Of a DNA stretch of 64,000 bases, positions 1-9,218 are shown piece by piece; the first letter of the stretch is position 1; every line of letters starts with the position of its first letter. Origin of the DNA: DATAXI01 sp963756185 (GTDB taxonomy: Bacteria; Verrucomicrobiota; Verrucomicrobiia; Chthoniobacterales; Chthoniobacteraceae). A program made the position numbers and the translations under genes. The notes beneath the pieces are model-generated. The model did no database searches. It had not been told where the DNA came from and was given only the letters and a program-made list of their open reading frames with translations. The DNA lies in the NCBI GenBank assembly GCA_963756185.1, contig CAVWMS010000003.1, positions 434,001 to 498,000 of the forward strand, read 5' to 3'.

Positions 1-2
1 GC

Positions 3-158
3 GAACTTGAACAGCGGGGTGAAGGAATTGGCGCGCATGACTTGATGATCGCGGCAATTTGCGTGACGCACAAAGTGACGCTTGTAACAGCGAACACCGG
101 CGAGTTTCGTCGCATCGCCGGCCTCGATGTTTCAAATTGGCAGGCCGGAGAACGATAG
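3..158 (+). CDS. vapC: VapC-type PIN-domain toxin, C-terminal fragment
   Basis: Only the last 51 codons lie in the window, so there is no start codon. The reading frame opens at base 3 and ends at TAG 156-158. The residues include IGAHDLMIAA, then TLVTANTGEFRRI and a final GLDVSNW. This is the C-terminal pattern of VapC ribonucleases: the conserved Asp of the HD-L-IAA block, and the T-N-x-x-EF block that completes the acidic PIN active site. VapC toxins cleave RNA and are neutralised by a VapB antitoxin, normally encoded just upstream, which here would lie outside the window. The family call is firm. Which VapC subgroup it belongs to, and whether the full gene is intact, cannot be seen. Confidence 0.85.
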   Translation, partial: ELEQRGEGIGAHDLMIAAICVTHKVTLVTANTGEFRRIAGLDVSNWQAGER

Positions 159-285
159 GGCGCGCGCAATTCCACCAGCGCCCGCTGAGAACGTTCCACG
201 ATTGCAAGATTGACCGCGGCGGTTGTTGGCGGCGATGATTCGGGCGTGAGATTGCCGCCGATCCCCAGGGCGCTCGGAGCCGGGC

Positions 286-1374
286 ATGCCCCCTGAAAGC
301 GACACCGGCCCGTCCAACGGCGACGCCGGCGGCCTGCTAGGTTCCTCCGGCTCGTGGCCCGTCGCCACTTATCAGGAAATCGCGCTCGCCCATGGCGCCG
401 GCGGCAAGCTGACGCGCCAATTGCTCGAGGGCCTCGTTCCGCCCCGTGCCCGCGGCGCCTCCGCCGGGCCGCTGCTCGATGGCGCCATTCTCCAGGCCGG
501 CGGCGCGCGCCTCGCCCTGTGCACCGGCGCCCATGTGGTCAGCCCCATCTTTTTTCCCGGTGGCGATATCGGCAAACTCGCCGTCCACTGCGCGGTGAAC
601 AGCCTCGCCATCCACGCCGCGCGCCCCCTTTCGCTTTCGGCCGGATTCATTCTTGAAGAGGGGCTGTCGATGGAAAGTTTCACGCGCATCGTGAATTCCA
701 TGCGCGAGGGCGCAGCGGATGCAGGCGTCGAATTCGCGGCCGGCGACGTAAAGACCGTCGAAAGCGGCAAAGCCGACGGCATCTTCATCACCACCTCCGG
801 CATCGGCATCGTGCCGGAAGGCGTGAACATCGCCGCGAGCGGCGCGCGGCCGGGCGACAAGATTTTGCTCAGCGGCCCCATCGCCGCGCATGGAGCCGCA
901 ATCATGGCCGTGCGCGAGGAGCTGGAGATGGAAACCGAAATCACCAGTGACACCGCGCCGCTCCATCCATTGGTTGAGGCGATGCTTGCCGCAAGCGCGG
1001 ACATCCACACGCTGCGCGAGCCCGCGCGCGGCGGCCTGGCCGGCGCGCTCATCGATATCGCGCGCTGTGCAGATGCCGGCATCCTGCTGGACGAAGTCCG
1101 CATCCCGATCCGCGAGGCAGTCAGGGATGCATGCGAGGCGCTTGGCCTCGATCCCATTTACGCCGCAAGCGCCGGCCGGCTGCTCGCCATTGTCCCACCG
1201 GACGATGCCGGACGCCTCCTGGCCGCGATGCAAGCCCACCCGCTCGGGCGCGAAGCCGCATTCATCGGCGAGGTCACAGCGGAGCATCCCACATTTGTCC
1301 TGATGCGAACGCGCGCCGGCGGCACGCGCGTGGTGGACGCGCCACCGGACGCCGAATGGACGCGGGTTTTCTAG
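286..1374 (+). CDS. hypE: HypE-like AIR-synthase-family protein lacking canonical active residues
   Basis: This 362-residue protein aligns along its length with HypE, which makes the cyanide ligand of [NiFe] hydrogenase from carbamoyl phosphate delivered by HypF. Clear landmarks are HGAGGK (36-41), SPIFFPGGDIGKLAV (86-100), SAGFILEEGL (118-127) and GKADGIFITTSGIG (161-174). Residues that bind Mg-ATP in the PurM/HypE superfamily are changed. The usual TDS is TGA (80-82), VND is VNS (104-106), GDHG is AAHG (200-203), RDPT is REPA (245-248), and the ANEG block reads ASAG (294-297). The obligatory C-terminal cysteine is absent: the protein ends WTRVF. No hydrogenase gene lies nearby. Inference: a repurposed or inactive HypE paralogue. 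The first 30 residues look non-conserved, so the true start may be later. Confidence 0.8.
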   Translation: MPPESDTGPSNGDAGGLLGSSGSWPVATYQEIALAHGAGGKLTRQLLEGLVPPRARGASAGPLLDGAILQAGGARLALCTGAHVVSPIFFPGGDIGKLAVHCAVNSLAIHAARPLSLSAGFILEEGLSMESFTRIVNSMREGAADAGVEFAAGDVKTVESGKADGIFITTSGIGIVPEGVNIAASGARPGDKILLSGPIAAHGAAIMAVREELEMETEITSDTAPLHPLVEAMLAASADIHTLREPARGGLAGALIDIARCADAGILLDEVRIPIREAVRDACEALGLDPIYAASAGRLLAIVPPDDAGRLLAAMQAHPLGREAAFIGEVTAEHPTFVLMRTRAGGTRVVDAPPDAEWTRVF

Positions 1375-2183
1375 GCGGCGCCCGCGTCGCGCATTTGCGG
1401 GCAGCCCGCGAGTTCTTGCGCCACCGATTCCGCCTCCGCACCCAGCGCGCTGCTGCGCCTGACCCGCTCGAGCCAATCCCGGCGCAACGGTTCGCGCAAT
1501 AACTCGAGCCGCGTCGCGGCAATCGTCGTTTCCGTCTTCCCGCCCGTTGCCGCGCCGCGCCCCACGTGCCAGCCCGCGCGCAGCAGGTTCACCCGCGTCA
1601 CCGTCGAACGCGAGTAACTCGTCAGCGTGCAATCGCCGTCCGCACGCTCGCGCATCGCCCGGAAAACCTCGCGCGTCCACATCCCGGGATTCGCCGCAGG
1701 CGAGTAGGGGTCGAATAAAATCGCGCGCGGCGCCGCTCCGGCGCAATCGCATACCCGCTCGCGAAAATCCCCCAATTCCAGTCTCCACGCCACGCCGCCG
1801 ATTTGCGCGCAACCCTTCGTCAACAATTCCTCGACCAGCGGCTTCCATCGCGCGAGATACCCCAGCTCGTTCGCGTGGGTGAGCGCAAACCGCAGCGGCT
1901 CGAGCGTCTTGTCGAAACTCCGCAATTCGACGCCCGCCCCCGCCAGCGCTCCCACCGCCTCGATGACCGCGAGCGCGTTCGCCCCCGCGCCCAGTCCCAC
2001 GTCCCAAATCACAAACTCCTCCGGCGGACAAATCCGCTCGTCGAGCCGGTGCTGCGCCACATGCAGCACCCTCGCCTCCTCCATCGGGCCGACGCCGGGA
2101 TGAAACGTCTCCCCATGCTCGCGCGACCGCAGCGACCGCGCCCCGCCAGGCACTGTCACCAATTCAAAAAGCGCATTCGGCAT
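1371..2183 (-). CDS. MnmC-like tRNA-modification SAM methyltransferase (DUF752 domain)
   Basis: 270 residues. A Rossmann SAM-binding start is visible as VIWDVGLGAGANALA (about 58-72). Downstream is FDPYSPAANPGMWT, which matches the D-x-F-x-P-x-x-NP-x-xW signature of the methyltransferase domain of MnmC. In MnmC this domain turns nm5s2U34 into mnm5s2U34 in the tRNA wobble position. Only this domain is present; the FAD oxidoreductase half of the two-domain enterobacterial enzyme is missing, as in many bacteria with stand-alone DUF752 proteins. Its 3' end overlaps the convergent hypE-like gene by four bases. Substrate identity is inferred from the family. Confidence 0.75.
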   Translation of the reverse strand: MPNALFELVTVPGGARSLRSREHGETFHPGVGPMEEARVLHVAQHRLDERICPPEEFVIWDVGLGAGANALAVIEAVGALAGAGVELRSFDKTLEPLRFALTHANELGYLARWKPLVEELLTKGCAQIGGVAWRLELGDFRERVCDCAGAAPRAILFDPYSPAANPGMWTREVFRAMRERADGDCTLTSYSRSTVTRVNLLRAGWHVGRGAATGGKTETTIAATRLELLREPLRRDWLERVRRSSALGAEAESVAQELAGCPQMRDAGAA

Positions 2184-2229
2184 CCCACGACGCTAATCTC
2201 TTCTTCACCCGGCGCAAAGGGCTTTGGAA

Positions 2230-2838
2230 TCAGCCAAGCAGCGCCGCGAGCCGCTCCGCTGCATTCTCGACAATCGGCAGCCCGTGCGCGAATGCCAGGA
2301 CACCGACCGGATAACTCAGCAGCTTCCTTATCGATTTCCGCGCCAGCTTTGCGTCTTCGCAATACTTGTCCGGCAGAACCGAGAAGCCGTACGGCTCGAC
2401 GTTGATCAGCGCATCGCCCACAATCAGCACATCGCCCACCAGGTAAGCGGTCTCGCCCGCGGCGAAGCCCTCGAGCGCAATGGCCCGCGCGCCGAATACC
2501 GTCGCGCCATCCTCGAACCATTGCGTCGCAGTCACCTCGCCGCGCGCGCCGGAATGCGCCCAAACGTCGATGCCGAATCGCTCCGCCAGCGCCCGCGCGT
2601 TGCGCTCGTGGTTTCCATTCGTCAGCAGGATGCCGCGCGGCATGCGCCCGGCCGCCAGGTCATCGAGCGCCTCCGCGGCCAGCGGCACCGGGTCGCAGAA
2701 GACCAGACCCTCGGGCGTTTCAAAGGCGCAGCAGCACAAATCCGTCTTTACCGCCGGATCGTACCCCTGCCAGAAGGCGAGGCCCGGGCGGATGATCTGG
2801 TACTCGTCGGCGGGTTTCATCGACTCAATCAGTGACAA
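2230..2838 (-). CDS. MBL-fold metallo-hydrolase-like protein with reduced metal site
   Basis: 202 residues with the strand order of the metallo-beta-lactamase fold: CCAFETPEGLVFCDP (35-49), LLTNGNHERNA (71-81), GDVLIVGDALINV (about 133-145) and AFAHGLPIV near the end. The usual HxHxDH zinc motif is reduced to TNGNHER, keeping one His, while the downstream Asp of VGD and a C-terminal His persist. The protein may bind one metal or none. The listed start leaves only 12 bp to the divergent nadA start; Met7 at 2820 would leave a more realistic gap. Substrate unknown. Confidence 0.65.
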   Translation of the reverse strand: MSLIESMKPADEYQIIRPGLAFWQGYDPAVKTDLCCCAFETPEGLVFCDPVPLAAEALDDLAAGRMPRGILLTNGNHERNARALAERFGIDVWAHSGARGEVTATQWFEDGATVFGARAIALEGFAAGETAYLVGDVLIVGDALINVEPYGFSVLPDKYCEDAKLARKSIRKLLSYPVGVLAFAHGLPIVENAAERLAALLG

Positions 2839-2850
2839 GAAAGCGGTTCC

Positions 2851-3813
2851 ATGCGAGCTTTGAAAGACCAGTTTATGCCAATTGCCGGAGTCGATCTAGT
2901 CGAGGAAATCCTTGAATTGAAGCGGGAACGCAACGCCGTCATCCTCGCGCACAATTACCAGGAGCGCGAAATCCAGGAGCTGGCGGACTTCGTCGGCGAC
3001 TCCCTGGGCCTCTCCTTCAAGGCGGCGGAAACCGATGCCGACGTGATCGCCTTTTGCGGCGTCCATTTCATGGCCGAGACCGCGAAGATCGTCAATCCGT
3101 CCAAGAAAGTCGTGCTGCCCGACCTCGACGCCGGCTGCTCGCTCTCCGAGTCCTGCCCCGCCGACCGCCTCGAGGCATACCTGGACGAGCATCGCGAGAA
3201 AAATTACTACGTCATCGCCTACATCAATTGCTCCGCCGGCGTGAAGGCGCTCTCGGACGTCATTTGCACCAGCGGCAACGCCATGCGCATCGTCCAGGCC
3301 GCGCCGCGGGACCGCAACATCCTTTTCGTCCCGGACCAGAACCTCGGCGCATGGGTCACGGAAAAAACCGGCCGCAAAATGGAACTCTGGAAAGGCAACT
3401 GCTACGTCCACGTCGAGTTCACCCGCGCCGCCATCGAGCGCATCAAGGCGCAATACCCGGACGCAAAAGTCGTCGCGCATCCCGAGTGCACATTCGCCGT
3501 GCGAATCCTGGCTGACGAGGTCTGCTCGACCGAACGGATGATCAGCTATTGCAAGCAATCGCACGCGCGCGAATTCATCATCGTGACCGAGTCCGGAATG
3601 CTCCATCGGCTGCGCCGCGAGGCGCCGGAAAAAGTGTTCATCCCCGGGCCGACGGACAAGTGCGCCTGCGCCGATTGCCGTTTCATGAAGATGAACACGC
3701 TCGAAAAGCTGCACGATTGCCTCCTCAACCTGGAACCCGAGATCCTCCTTCCCGAGTCCGTGCGTGTCCGCGCGGAAAAACCGATCCGCCGCATGCTCGA
3801 GCTGAGCGCGTGA
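2851..3813 (+). CDS. nadA: Quinolinate synthase NadA
   Basis: 320 residues. NadA condenses iminoaspartate (from NadB) with dihydroxyacetone phosphate to give quinolinate, the precursor of NAD, in the cytoplasm, using an oxygen-sensitive [4Fe-4S] cluster. Family blocks seen: ILAHNYQ (31-37), DSLGLS (50-55), GVHFMAETAKI (70-80), DAGCSLSESC with Cys96, YINCSA, KGNCYVHVEF with Cys184, HPEC, TESGM, and the C-terminal CACADCRFMKMNTL with Cys271/273/276. These give the three cluster ligands. The length is normal for the short NadA class. The start could be ATG 2851 or ATG 2875 (MPIAGVD). The second leaves more room for a promoter between the divergent genes. No nadB or nadC is adjacent. Confidence 0.97.
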   Translation: MRALKDQFMPIAGVDLVEEILELKRERNAVILAHNYQEREIQELADFVGDSLGLSFKAAETDADVIAFCGVHFMAETAKIVNPSKKVVLPDLDAGCSLSESCPADRLEAYLDEHREKNYYVIAYINCSAGVKALSDVICTSGNAMRIVQAAPRDRNILFVPDQNLGAWVTEKTGRKMELWKGNCYVHVEFTRAAIERIKAQYPDAKVVAHPECTFAVRILADEVCSTERMISYCKQSHAREFIIVTESGMLHRLRREAPEKVFIPGPTDKCACADCRFMKMNTLEKLHDCLLNLEPEILLPESVRVRAEKPIRRMLELSA

Positions 3814-3880
3814 TCGCGGCCGGTTTCGCCGCATTTTCCCGCTCGCGCGGCGGGACGCACCTTTTCTAACCTCCCCTCCC

Positions 3881-4747
3881 ATGTCTCCCCATCCACGCTG
3901 GGCCGCCTTTGCCGCGCTTGCCTGCCTGACGGCGATGGCCGGCTGCGGGCGCGCCCCCGCCTCGGCGCACGATCCCACATCGGCGGCCAACGCCTTCTTT
4001 GCCGCGCTGCAAAAGGGAGACCCGCATCAGGCCTACGACAACTCCGCGTTCGGTTTCCAGGCCGCGCAAACCTATGACGCCTTCCTCTCGAACGCGCGCG
4101 ATCTGGGCATCGTCGGCGGCCAGCCGCCCATCTGGACCGGCACGCAGGCCGGCGTGAAAGACACCGAGCTCAACGGCTCGCTCCTCAGCCAAAACGGCGG
4201 GCCCATCGGTATCTCGGTCACGATGACCAGGGACGACGGCCAGTGGAGACTTTTCTCCCTGCAAACCGCCACCGGAGCCGGGGGTGGCCAATTCGAGGAC
4301 CGTTTCACGCTGGTGGGCAAGGGCACCGGCTTCAACGATGTCTATCACCAGCCGATGCCCAACCCGCAGCAGTTGGTCGATCTCGTCCAGGAGACCATGT
4401 CCAAATTCAACGACGCCGTCCGCGCCCGCAGCTTTCACGATTTTTACCTCTGGGTTTCACAGCAATGGAGGGACGGCATACGCACCAACGGCGAAGAAGC
4501 CGCCGGCGTGACCGAGAACATGCTCGATGAGCACTTTCAGGCATTCATGGACAAGAAAATCGACTTGGGCAGCCTCGCCTCCATCCAGCCCATTTTCGAT
4601 CAGCCGCCCTACATCAACCAGGATGGCCTGCTCGAACTCACCGGCCATTTCAACACGCCTCAATTCCGCCTCGATTTCCAATTCCAGTACGCCTACGAGC
4701 TGCCGCGCTGGCGGTTGTTCGGGCTGAACCTGGGCGTCAGGAACTGA
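3881..4747 (+). CDS. Putative lipoprotein with two NTF2-like repeats
   Basis: 288 residues. The N-terminus has basic residues, a hydrophobic stretch and the lipobox AMAGC with Cys22, so export and lipid attachment are likely. Two similar segments begin PTSAANAFFAALQKGD (about 32-47) and MSKFNDAVRARSFHDFY (about 173-189). Both have the helix pattern of NTF2/SnoaL-like domains, which often serve as small binding modules. No catalytic motif is recognised. The gene stands alone on the plus strand and ends three bases before the convergent fabD stop. Fold assignment is inference from pattern only. Confidence 0.65.
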   Translation: MSPHPRWAAFAALACLTAMAGCGRAPASAHDPTSAANAFFAALQKGDPHQAYDNSAFGFQAAQTYDAFLSNARDLGIVGGQPPIWTGTQAGVKDTELNGSLLSQNGGPIGISVTMTRDDGQWRLFSLQTATGAGGGQFEDRFTLVGKGTGFNDVYHQPMPNPQQLVDLVQETMSKFNDAVRARSFHDFYLWVSQQWRDGIRTNGEEAAGVTENMLDEHFQAFMDKKIDLGSLASIQPIFDQPPYINQDGLLELTGHFNTPQFRLDFQFQYAYELPRWRLFGLNLGVRN

Positions 4748-4750
4748 AAC

Positions 4751-5680
4751 TCACGCCAATTTTCCAACCGCCGCCTTCAGGCTCGGCACGTCGGAGATGG
4801 ACACCGCCGGGAATCCCTTGCGGATTCTCCCCACCAGGCCGGCCAGCACGCCGCCCGGCCCCAGCTCGACAAATAGCTCGATCTTCTCGTGATCGATCAG
4901 GTGATTGATCGATTCCGTCCAACGCACCGTCCCGGTCACCTGCTCGCGCAGCGTCTCGCGGATGCGCGCCGCATCCACCACCGGCAGCGCGTCGATGTTG
5001 CAAACCACCGGGAACCGCGGAATCCCAATCGGCGTCTCATCCAGCGCCGCGCCCAGTTTCTCGTAGGCCGATTTCATCAGCCGCGAATGATACGCGCCGG
5101 CGACGTTGAGCGTCGTGGCCCGCCGCACGCCGGCCTCCTTCGCCAGCGAAACCGCGAGCGCGATCTTCGTCGCCTCGCCGGAAATGACCACCTGGCCCGG
5201 GCTGTTCAGGTTCGCCACGTCCACGTCCGTCTGCGCCGCCAGGTCGCGCACGGCATTTTCGTCCGCCCCTATCATCGCGGCCATCGCCCCGCTGGTCGCC
5301 TCGCACGCCTCCTGCATGAACTCCGCGCGCCGCGCCACCAATTGCAGACCCGTGTCGAAATCAAATGTCCCCGCCGCCGTGTGCGCCGTGAATTCGCCCA
5401 ACGACAACCCTGCCGCCGCGGCGATGGAAAGCTCGCCCGCCTCGTCATTCAACGCCCGCATGCACGCCAGCCCGTGCAGGAAGAGCGCCGGCTGGCAATG
5501 GATCGTCTTCGTCAATTCCTCCTCGGGTCCGCCGAAGGCGATGGCGCTGATCGAGCGCCCCAGCACTTCATCCGCCCGCGCGAACAGCGCCGCCGCGCCG
5601 GGATACGCCTCGGACAAATCCTTCCCCATCCCCACCGCCTGGGCGCCCTGGCCCGCAAAGAGTAACGCGATCTTTTTCAT
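4751..5680 (-). CDS. fabD: Malonyl-CoA:ACP transacylase FabD
   Basis: 309 residues from ATG 5680 (MKKIALLFAGQGAQ). An in-frame upstream extension reaches 6397 but crosses the next gene and is not real. FabD moves the malonyl group from CoA to acyl carrier protein to feed fatty-acid elongation. Seen: oxyanion motif GQGAQ (10-14), nucleophile GLSLGE with Ser93, Arg117/118 in ARRAEF for the malonyl carboxylate, catalytic His198 in GAYHS, and the conserved NLNSPGQVVISG. The His before the nucleophile (GHSLGE) is Leu. No other fab gene is adjacent. Confidence 0.97.
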   Translation of the reverse strand: MKKIALLFAGQGAQAVGMGKDLSEAYPGAAALFARADEVLGRSISAIAFGGPEEELTKTIHCQPALFLHGLACMRALNDEAGELSIAAAAGLSLGEFTAHTAAGTFDFDTGLQLVARRAEFMQEACEATSGAMAAMIGADENAVRDLAAQTDVDVANLNSPGQVVISGEATKIALAVSLAKEAGVRRATTLNVAGAYHSRLMKSAYEKLGAALDETPIGIPRFPVVCNIDALPVVDAARIRETLREQVTGTVRWTESINHLIDHEKIELFVELGPGGVLAGLVGRIRKGFPAVSISDVPSLKAAVGKLA

Positions 5681-5748
5681 AAACGGAAAGCCCGCAAGCA
5701 TTCGGCAGCCGCGCGCCCGCCACAAGCGTTTTTCCGTTATGCTCCAAA

Positions 5749-6384
5749 TTACGGCCGCCCCGTCGCCGCGGGCTGCTGCATTCCGCCCGCCGGCTTGGGA
5801 TTCGTCGATGCTTCCGCCACCGCCAGGCCGGTCGCCTCGGGCAGGCCCGTCGCCTGCGCGATGGTCTCGATCGTGATGTCCACCTTTGCGCCGACACCCA
5901 CCAGCCCGTAAAGCTGGATCACATCCGCCGAGCGCATCCGGATGCACCCATAGCTGGCCGGGGTCCCGATGTACCGTTCCGCCGCCGTCCCGTGGATGTA
6001 AATGCCCCGGCCGAAGGCGTTGCGATTGCAGGTCTCGAGGCCTTTCAGCCAGAGGATGCGCGAGACGATCGGGTCGCGCCCGGGCGCGTCGGGCCGAACG
6101 ATTTCGCCCGTCGGACGCCGGTTTCTGAAGACCGCTCCCGCCGGTTCGCCGCCGCCGATCTTTCTGGCAATCTCCAGTTCCCCCAGCGGCGTCCCGCGGC
6201 TGCCGGGACGATCCCCGAGGCAGAACTTCGAAGTCGAGACCTGGTATTGCGCGATCGCCCGTCCCTGGTCGAGCACCACCATCCGCTGCTCGGGGATGCT
6301 GATGACGATGCGATGCTTTGCGTCCTGCTGGGCGCACCCGGCAAGAATCAAAATGAAGAGGCAGGCGAGCGCGCGGCGGGCCAT
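5749..6384 (-). CDS. L,D-transpeptidase (YkuD domain) lipoprotein
   Basis: 211 residues from ATG 6384. The start is chosen because it begins a lipoprotein signal (MARRALACLFILILAGC, lipobox Cys17). The YkuD domain follows: HRIVISIPEQRMVVLDQG, then GTPLGEL, and the catalytic block IYIHGT (His131) ... SYGCIRM (Cys147). Such enzymes form 3-3 crosslinks in peptidoglycan or attach proteins to it, working in the periplasm through the cysteine. The tail after residue 190 is rich in Ala, Pro and Gly. It lies 68 bp upstream of fabD on the same strand. Confidence 0.92.
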   Translation of the reverse strand: MARRALACLFILILAGCAQQDAKHRIVISIPEQRMVVLDQGRAIAQYQVSTSKFCLGDRPGSRGTPLGELEIARKIGGGEPAGAVFRNRRPTGEIVRPDAPGRDPIVSRILWLKGLETCNRNAFGRGIYIHGTAAERYIGTPASYGCIRMRSADVIQLYGLVGVGAKVDITIETIAQATGLPEATGLAVAEASTNPKPAGGMQQPAATGRP

Positions 6385-6450
6385 GGAATTGCGGCAAAAG
6401 CTAACAGCAAAAGCCAAATCCGCAAATCCCTCCACGAATTTTCCGCCTCG

Positions 6451-7533
6451 TCAATGCCCGCGCAGTTGCGCCTCGACTCCCTGCGCGTTCGCCTCGCTGC
6501 GAAGGAATGCCTCCGTCGCCGCCAGCCGCGCGGGCGTCGCGATGTAATTCCCCGCGACCATCTCGCCAACCAGCATCCCGTGCGCCTCGACGTCGAAATG
6601 CACAAAATCCAGCCGGTGCGCCGGCCCCAGGACCAGCTCCGTCATCCCCTGGAAATCAAACAGCCGCACCCCAGGCAGGCCCGCCGTCTCCGCCTGCACG
6701 GCGCGTTTCCATGCAAACATGGCTTCCCAGGCCGCGGGCATTTGCTCGCGCATCACCGTCTGGTAGCCCATCGCATGCGGCGGGAACCAAAGGTCCCACG
6801 TCACCTCCGGGTGCGCCTTGATTACCTCGATCACGTTTCTTTCGAAGCTGGTCCGCGTATTGTCGATGCTGAACGCCGCCTCGTCGCTCGCCAGCGGCCA
6901 TGCCTTCCCATGAATCTCGTCCCATTTCTTCAACAGGTCCGCCCTCCCAGCCGCGCGCGACGCCGCGCCGATCGAGAGATCATCCAGGCTCATCGGCGCC
7001 GGCTTCCGCAGCAGCAGCCGCAGCAATACGCGCAGGCTCGTCTTGGTCACATCCACGTTCAGCAGGTAGTTCGGGATCTTGTCCAGCACGCCCGTGTCGT
7101 AGAGGTAGAATGGGAACGGCCCCTCGAAATCGGAAACCCAGTCGGGGCTGCCGCGAAAGTATTCGTAATTCATGTCCCACAACACATGCTTCACGCGCCC
7201 GGTCCGCAACGCCACCTCCAGGATCATCCGCTGCTCATGCGCAGAGGCGCCCTGCATCGCCAGGTTGATCGGCTGCCAGCCGGTCTTCGCCGCGAGGTCG
7301 TGCAGATCGAATCCGAATGACACCGACGTGCCAATGATGACCGCGTCGTAATCGTAATTCCTCGCGAGCCCCGGGTTTTGATAACGCGCCTGCGTCGAGA
7401 GCTCCGGCGGATAGGCCGCGCGCCGGTAATATTCGAGCGGATCGACCAGCCAGTTCAGCAGCGCAATCGCAGGCGCCAGCACCACGACCGTCGCCACAAA
7501 CCAGATCAGGTATCGGATATTGTCGCGCTTCAT
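6451..7533 (-). CDS. Membrane-anchored SGNH/AlgX-like protein partnered with MBOAT acyltransferase
   Basis: 360 residues with one N-terminal transmembrane helix (about residues 7-28) and a large periplasmic part. The block DAVIIGTSVSFGFDLHDL (about 64-81) resembles the G-x-S nucleophile region of SGNH-fold proteins such as AlgX/AlgJ and DltD. In those systems an MBOAT protein passes an acyl group across the membrane and the SGNH partner transfers it to a polysaccharide. The MBOAT gene ends three bases upstream of this start, which supports the pairing. A C-terminal DFVHFDVEAHG could supply the Asp-His pair. The target polymer is unknown. Confidence 0.7.
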   Translation of the reverse strand: MKRDNIRYLIWFVATVVVLAPAIALLNWLVDPLEYYRRAAYPPELSTQARYQNPGLARNYDYDAVIIGTSVSFGFDLHDLAAKTGWQPINLAMQGASAHEQRMILEVALRTGRVKHVLWDMNYEYFRGSPDWVSDFEGPFPFYLYDTGVLDKIPNYLLNVDVTKTSLRVLLRLLLRKPAPMSLDDLSIGAASRAAGRADLLKKWDEIHGKAWPLASDEAAFSIDNTRTSFERNVIEVIKAHPEVTWDLWFPPHAMGYQTVMREQMPAAWEAMFAWKRAVQAETAGLPGVRLFDFQGMTELVLGPAHRLDFVHFDVEAHGMLVGEMVAGNYIATPARLAATEAFLRSEANAQGVEAQLRGH

Positions 7534-7536
7534 CGG

Positions 7537-9001
7537 TTAGAAATGGAAGTAGATGAACTCCGAAATGCGGGAGAGATGCAGCAGCGCCGCCGTAAAAATC
7601 ACTCCCGAGAACACGGCGGTCAGCGGCGTCAACGGCCAGAGCGGCTTCAGCCTTTCCTCGACGCCCCGCGCGGGCAGCGCCTGCCGCAACAACTCCTGGC
7701 TGTTCGGCGCCACCAGCGCGATCAGCCCCGCCACCACCAGCAGGGCCGCTTCTTCGCCTTTCACTTTTACCGCCGCGGCGCCTCCCTTTCCCGCCATGCC
7801 CAGCAGCAGCACTCCCGCGCTGTGCAGGTTTGGCGCGCGAAAGACAACCCACGCCGCGATCACCGCCAGCAGCGTCACGACCCGCCCGGCCAGCGCCGCC
7901 GGCGCCGAATGCGCCCATGCCCTCTCGCCAATCACCTTCAGCCAGCCGTGATTGATCACAAGGTAAACGCCATGCAACGTCCCCCACACCACGAATGTCC
8001 ATCCCGCGCCGTGCCACAGCCCGCCGAGCACCATGGTGATCATCAGGTTCACGTAGCGCCGCCCCGGTCCCTTCCGGTTTCCCCCCAGCGGGATGTAGAG
8101 ATGGTCGCGCAAAAACGTCGAGAGGCTGATGTGCCAGCGCCGCCAGAAATCCGCGATGTCCCGCGCCTTGTACGGCGAATTGAAATTGAGCGGAAACTGC
8201 ACGTTGAACATCCGCCCCAGCCCGATCGCCATGTCCGAATACCCGGAGAAATCGAAGAACAATTGCAAGGTATAAGCCGCCGCGCCGTACCATGCCCCGC
8301 CCATTCCCGGCGCGCTTCCCTGCGCCGCCAGCCCAAATACCGCGTCGGCAACCGGCGCCAACCCGTCGGCGATGATCGCCTTCTTTGCCAGGCCCCATGT
8401 GAACAGCGTCAGGCCGCCCGCGAAATTCTCCGCCTGGAAACGGTACGTCTCGGGCCGCGCGAATTGCGGCATCAAACTGCGGTACAGCACGATCGGTCCC
8501 GCGATCAGGTGCGGGAAAAATGTGACGAACAGCGCGTAATGCCGCGCGTTATATTCCTTCGTCACCCCATGCCACGCGTCCACCAGGTAGGCGATTTGCG
8601 TAAACGTGAAAAATGAAATGGCCAGCGGCAGCGCGATCTCCGGCCCGCGCCCATTTCATCCCCAGCGCCGCGTCCATGCTGGTCACGAAGAATCCCGCGT
8701 ACTTGTAGTAGCCCAGCAGCAGGAGGTTGCCCGCCACGCCCGCCGTCAGGCAGCCGCGCGCCCGGGCCGTGCGGCCCTGCTCCTTCGCCCGCGCGATCCA
8801 TACCCCAAACGCGTAATTGCCCGCCACCGACGCCGCGATCAGCGGCAGGTAGCGCGGGTTCCACCAACCGTAGAAAAAAAGCGACGCCGCGATCAGCCAT
8901 AGCCCCGCGCCGCGCCGCGCCCCGCAATGCCCCAGCGCGTAAAATCCCGCCAGCGTCACCGGCAGGAAGGCAAAGAGAAAGATGTACGAGTTGAAGAGCA
9001 A
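7537..9001 (-). CDS. MBOAT-family O-acyltransferase (AlgI-like), frame broken near 8640
   Basis: Read in one frame down to about 8650 and in the next frame from there, this gives an AlgI-type protein of about 488 residues. The N-terminal part holds LLFNSYIFLFAFLP, FYGWWNPRYLPL and LGYYKYAGFF. The C-terminal part continues ISFFTFTQIAYLVDAWHG, FPHLIAGPI, WRRWHISLSTF and the catalytic-His block GLWHGAGWTFVVWGTLHG. The start is probably TTG 9001 (MLFNSY...), the usual beginning of the family. Removing one base in the tract around 8638-8650 joins the halves, so it is either a sequencing error or a fresh pseudogene. It moves acyl groups through the inner membrane for polysaccharide O-acylation and shares an operon with the SGNH protein downstream. 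Confidence 0.85.
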
Positions 9002-9218
9002 ACTGGCGGCCCGGGAACGATAACGGCCCCAATCCGCTCTCCCAGCCAAAGTTTAGTCAATCCTGAAAAAACCGCCCTTTTCCCCCTGTTTTAGCTCCAA
9101 AATGGGGCCGTTTACCCCCTCAAATCGGCATGAATACTGCTGTTTCAAACCTGTCCCATTCCCCCGTGGGGACTTCAGACTTCGTACTATGCGCCGCCCT
9201 GAATATCCATCCAAGGAA

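Noticed and set aside
337..2031. 564-codon open frame on the minus strand
   Set aside because: It runs antisense through the hypE-like gene and out of frame through the methyltransferase, with Arg/Gly/Ala-rich composition typical of shadow frames in GC-rich DNA.
2896..3990. Long minus-strand frame opposite nadA
   Set aside because: nadA is certain on the plus strand; the antisense product has no recognisable motif.
4751..6397. 548-residue version of FabD
   Set aside because: The extra N-terminus is out-of-frame translation of the L,D-transpeptidase gene; FabD homology begins exactly at ATG 5680.
7378..8616. 412-codon plus-strand frame
   Set aside because: Antisense to the SGNH and MBOAT genes, low-complexity Arg/His/Gln content.
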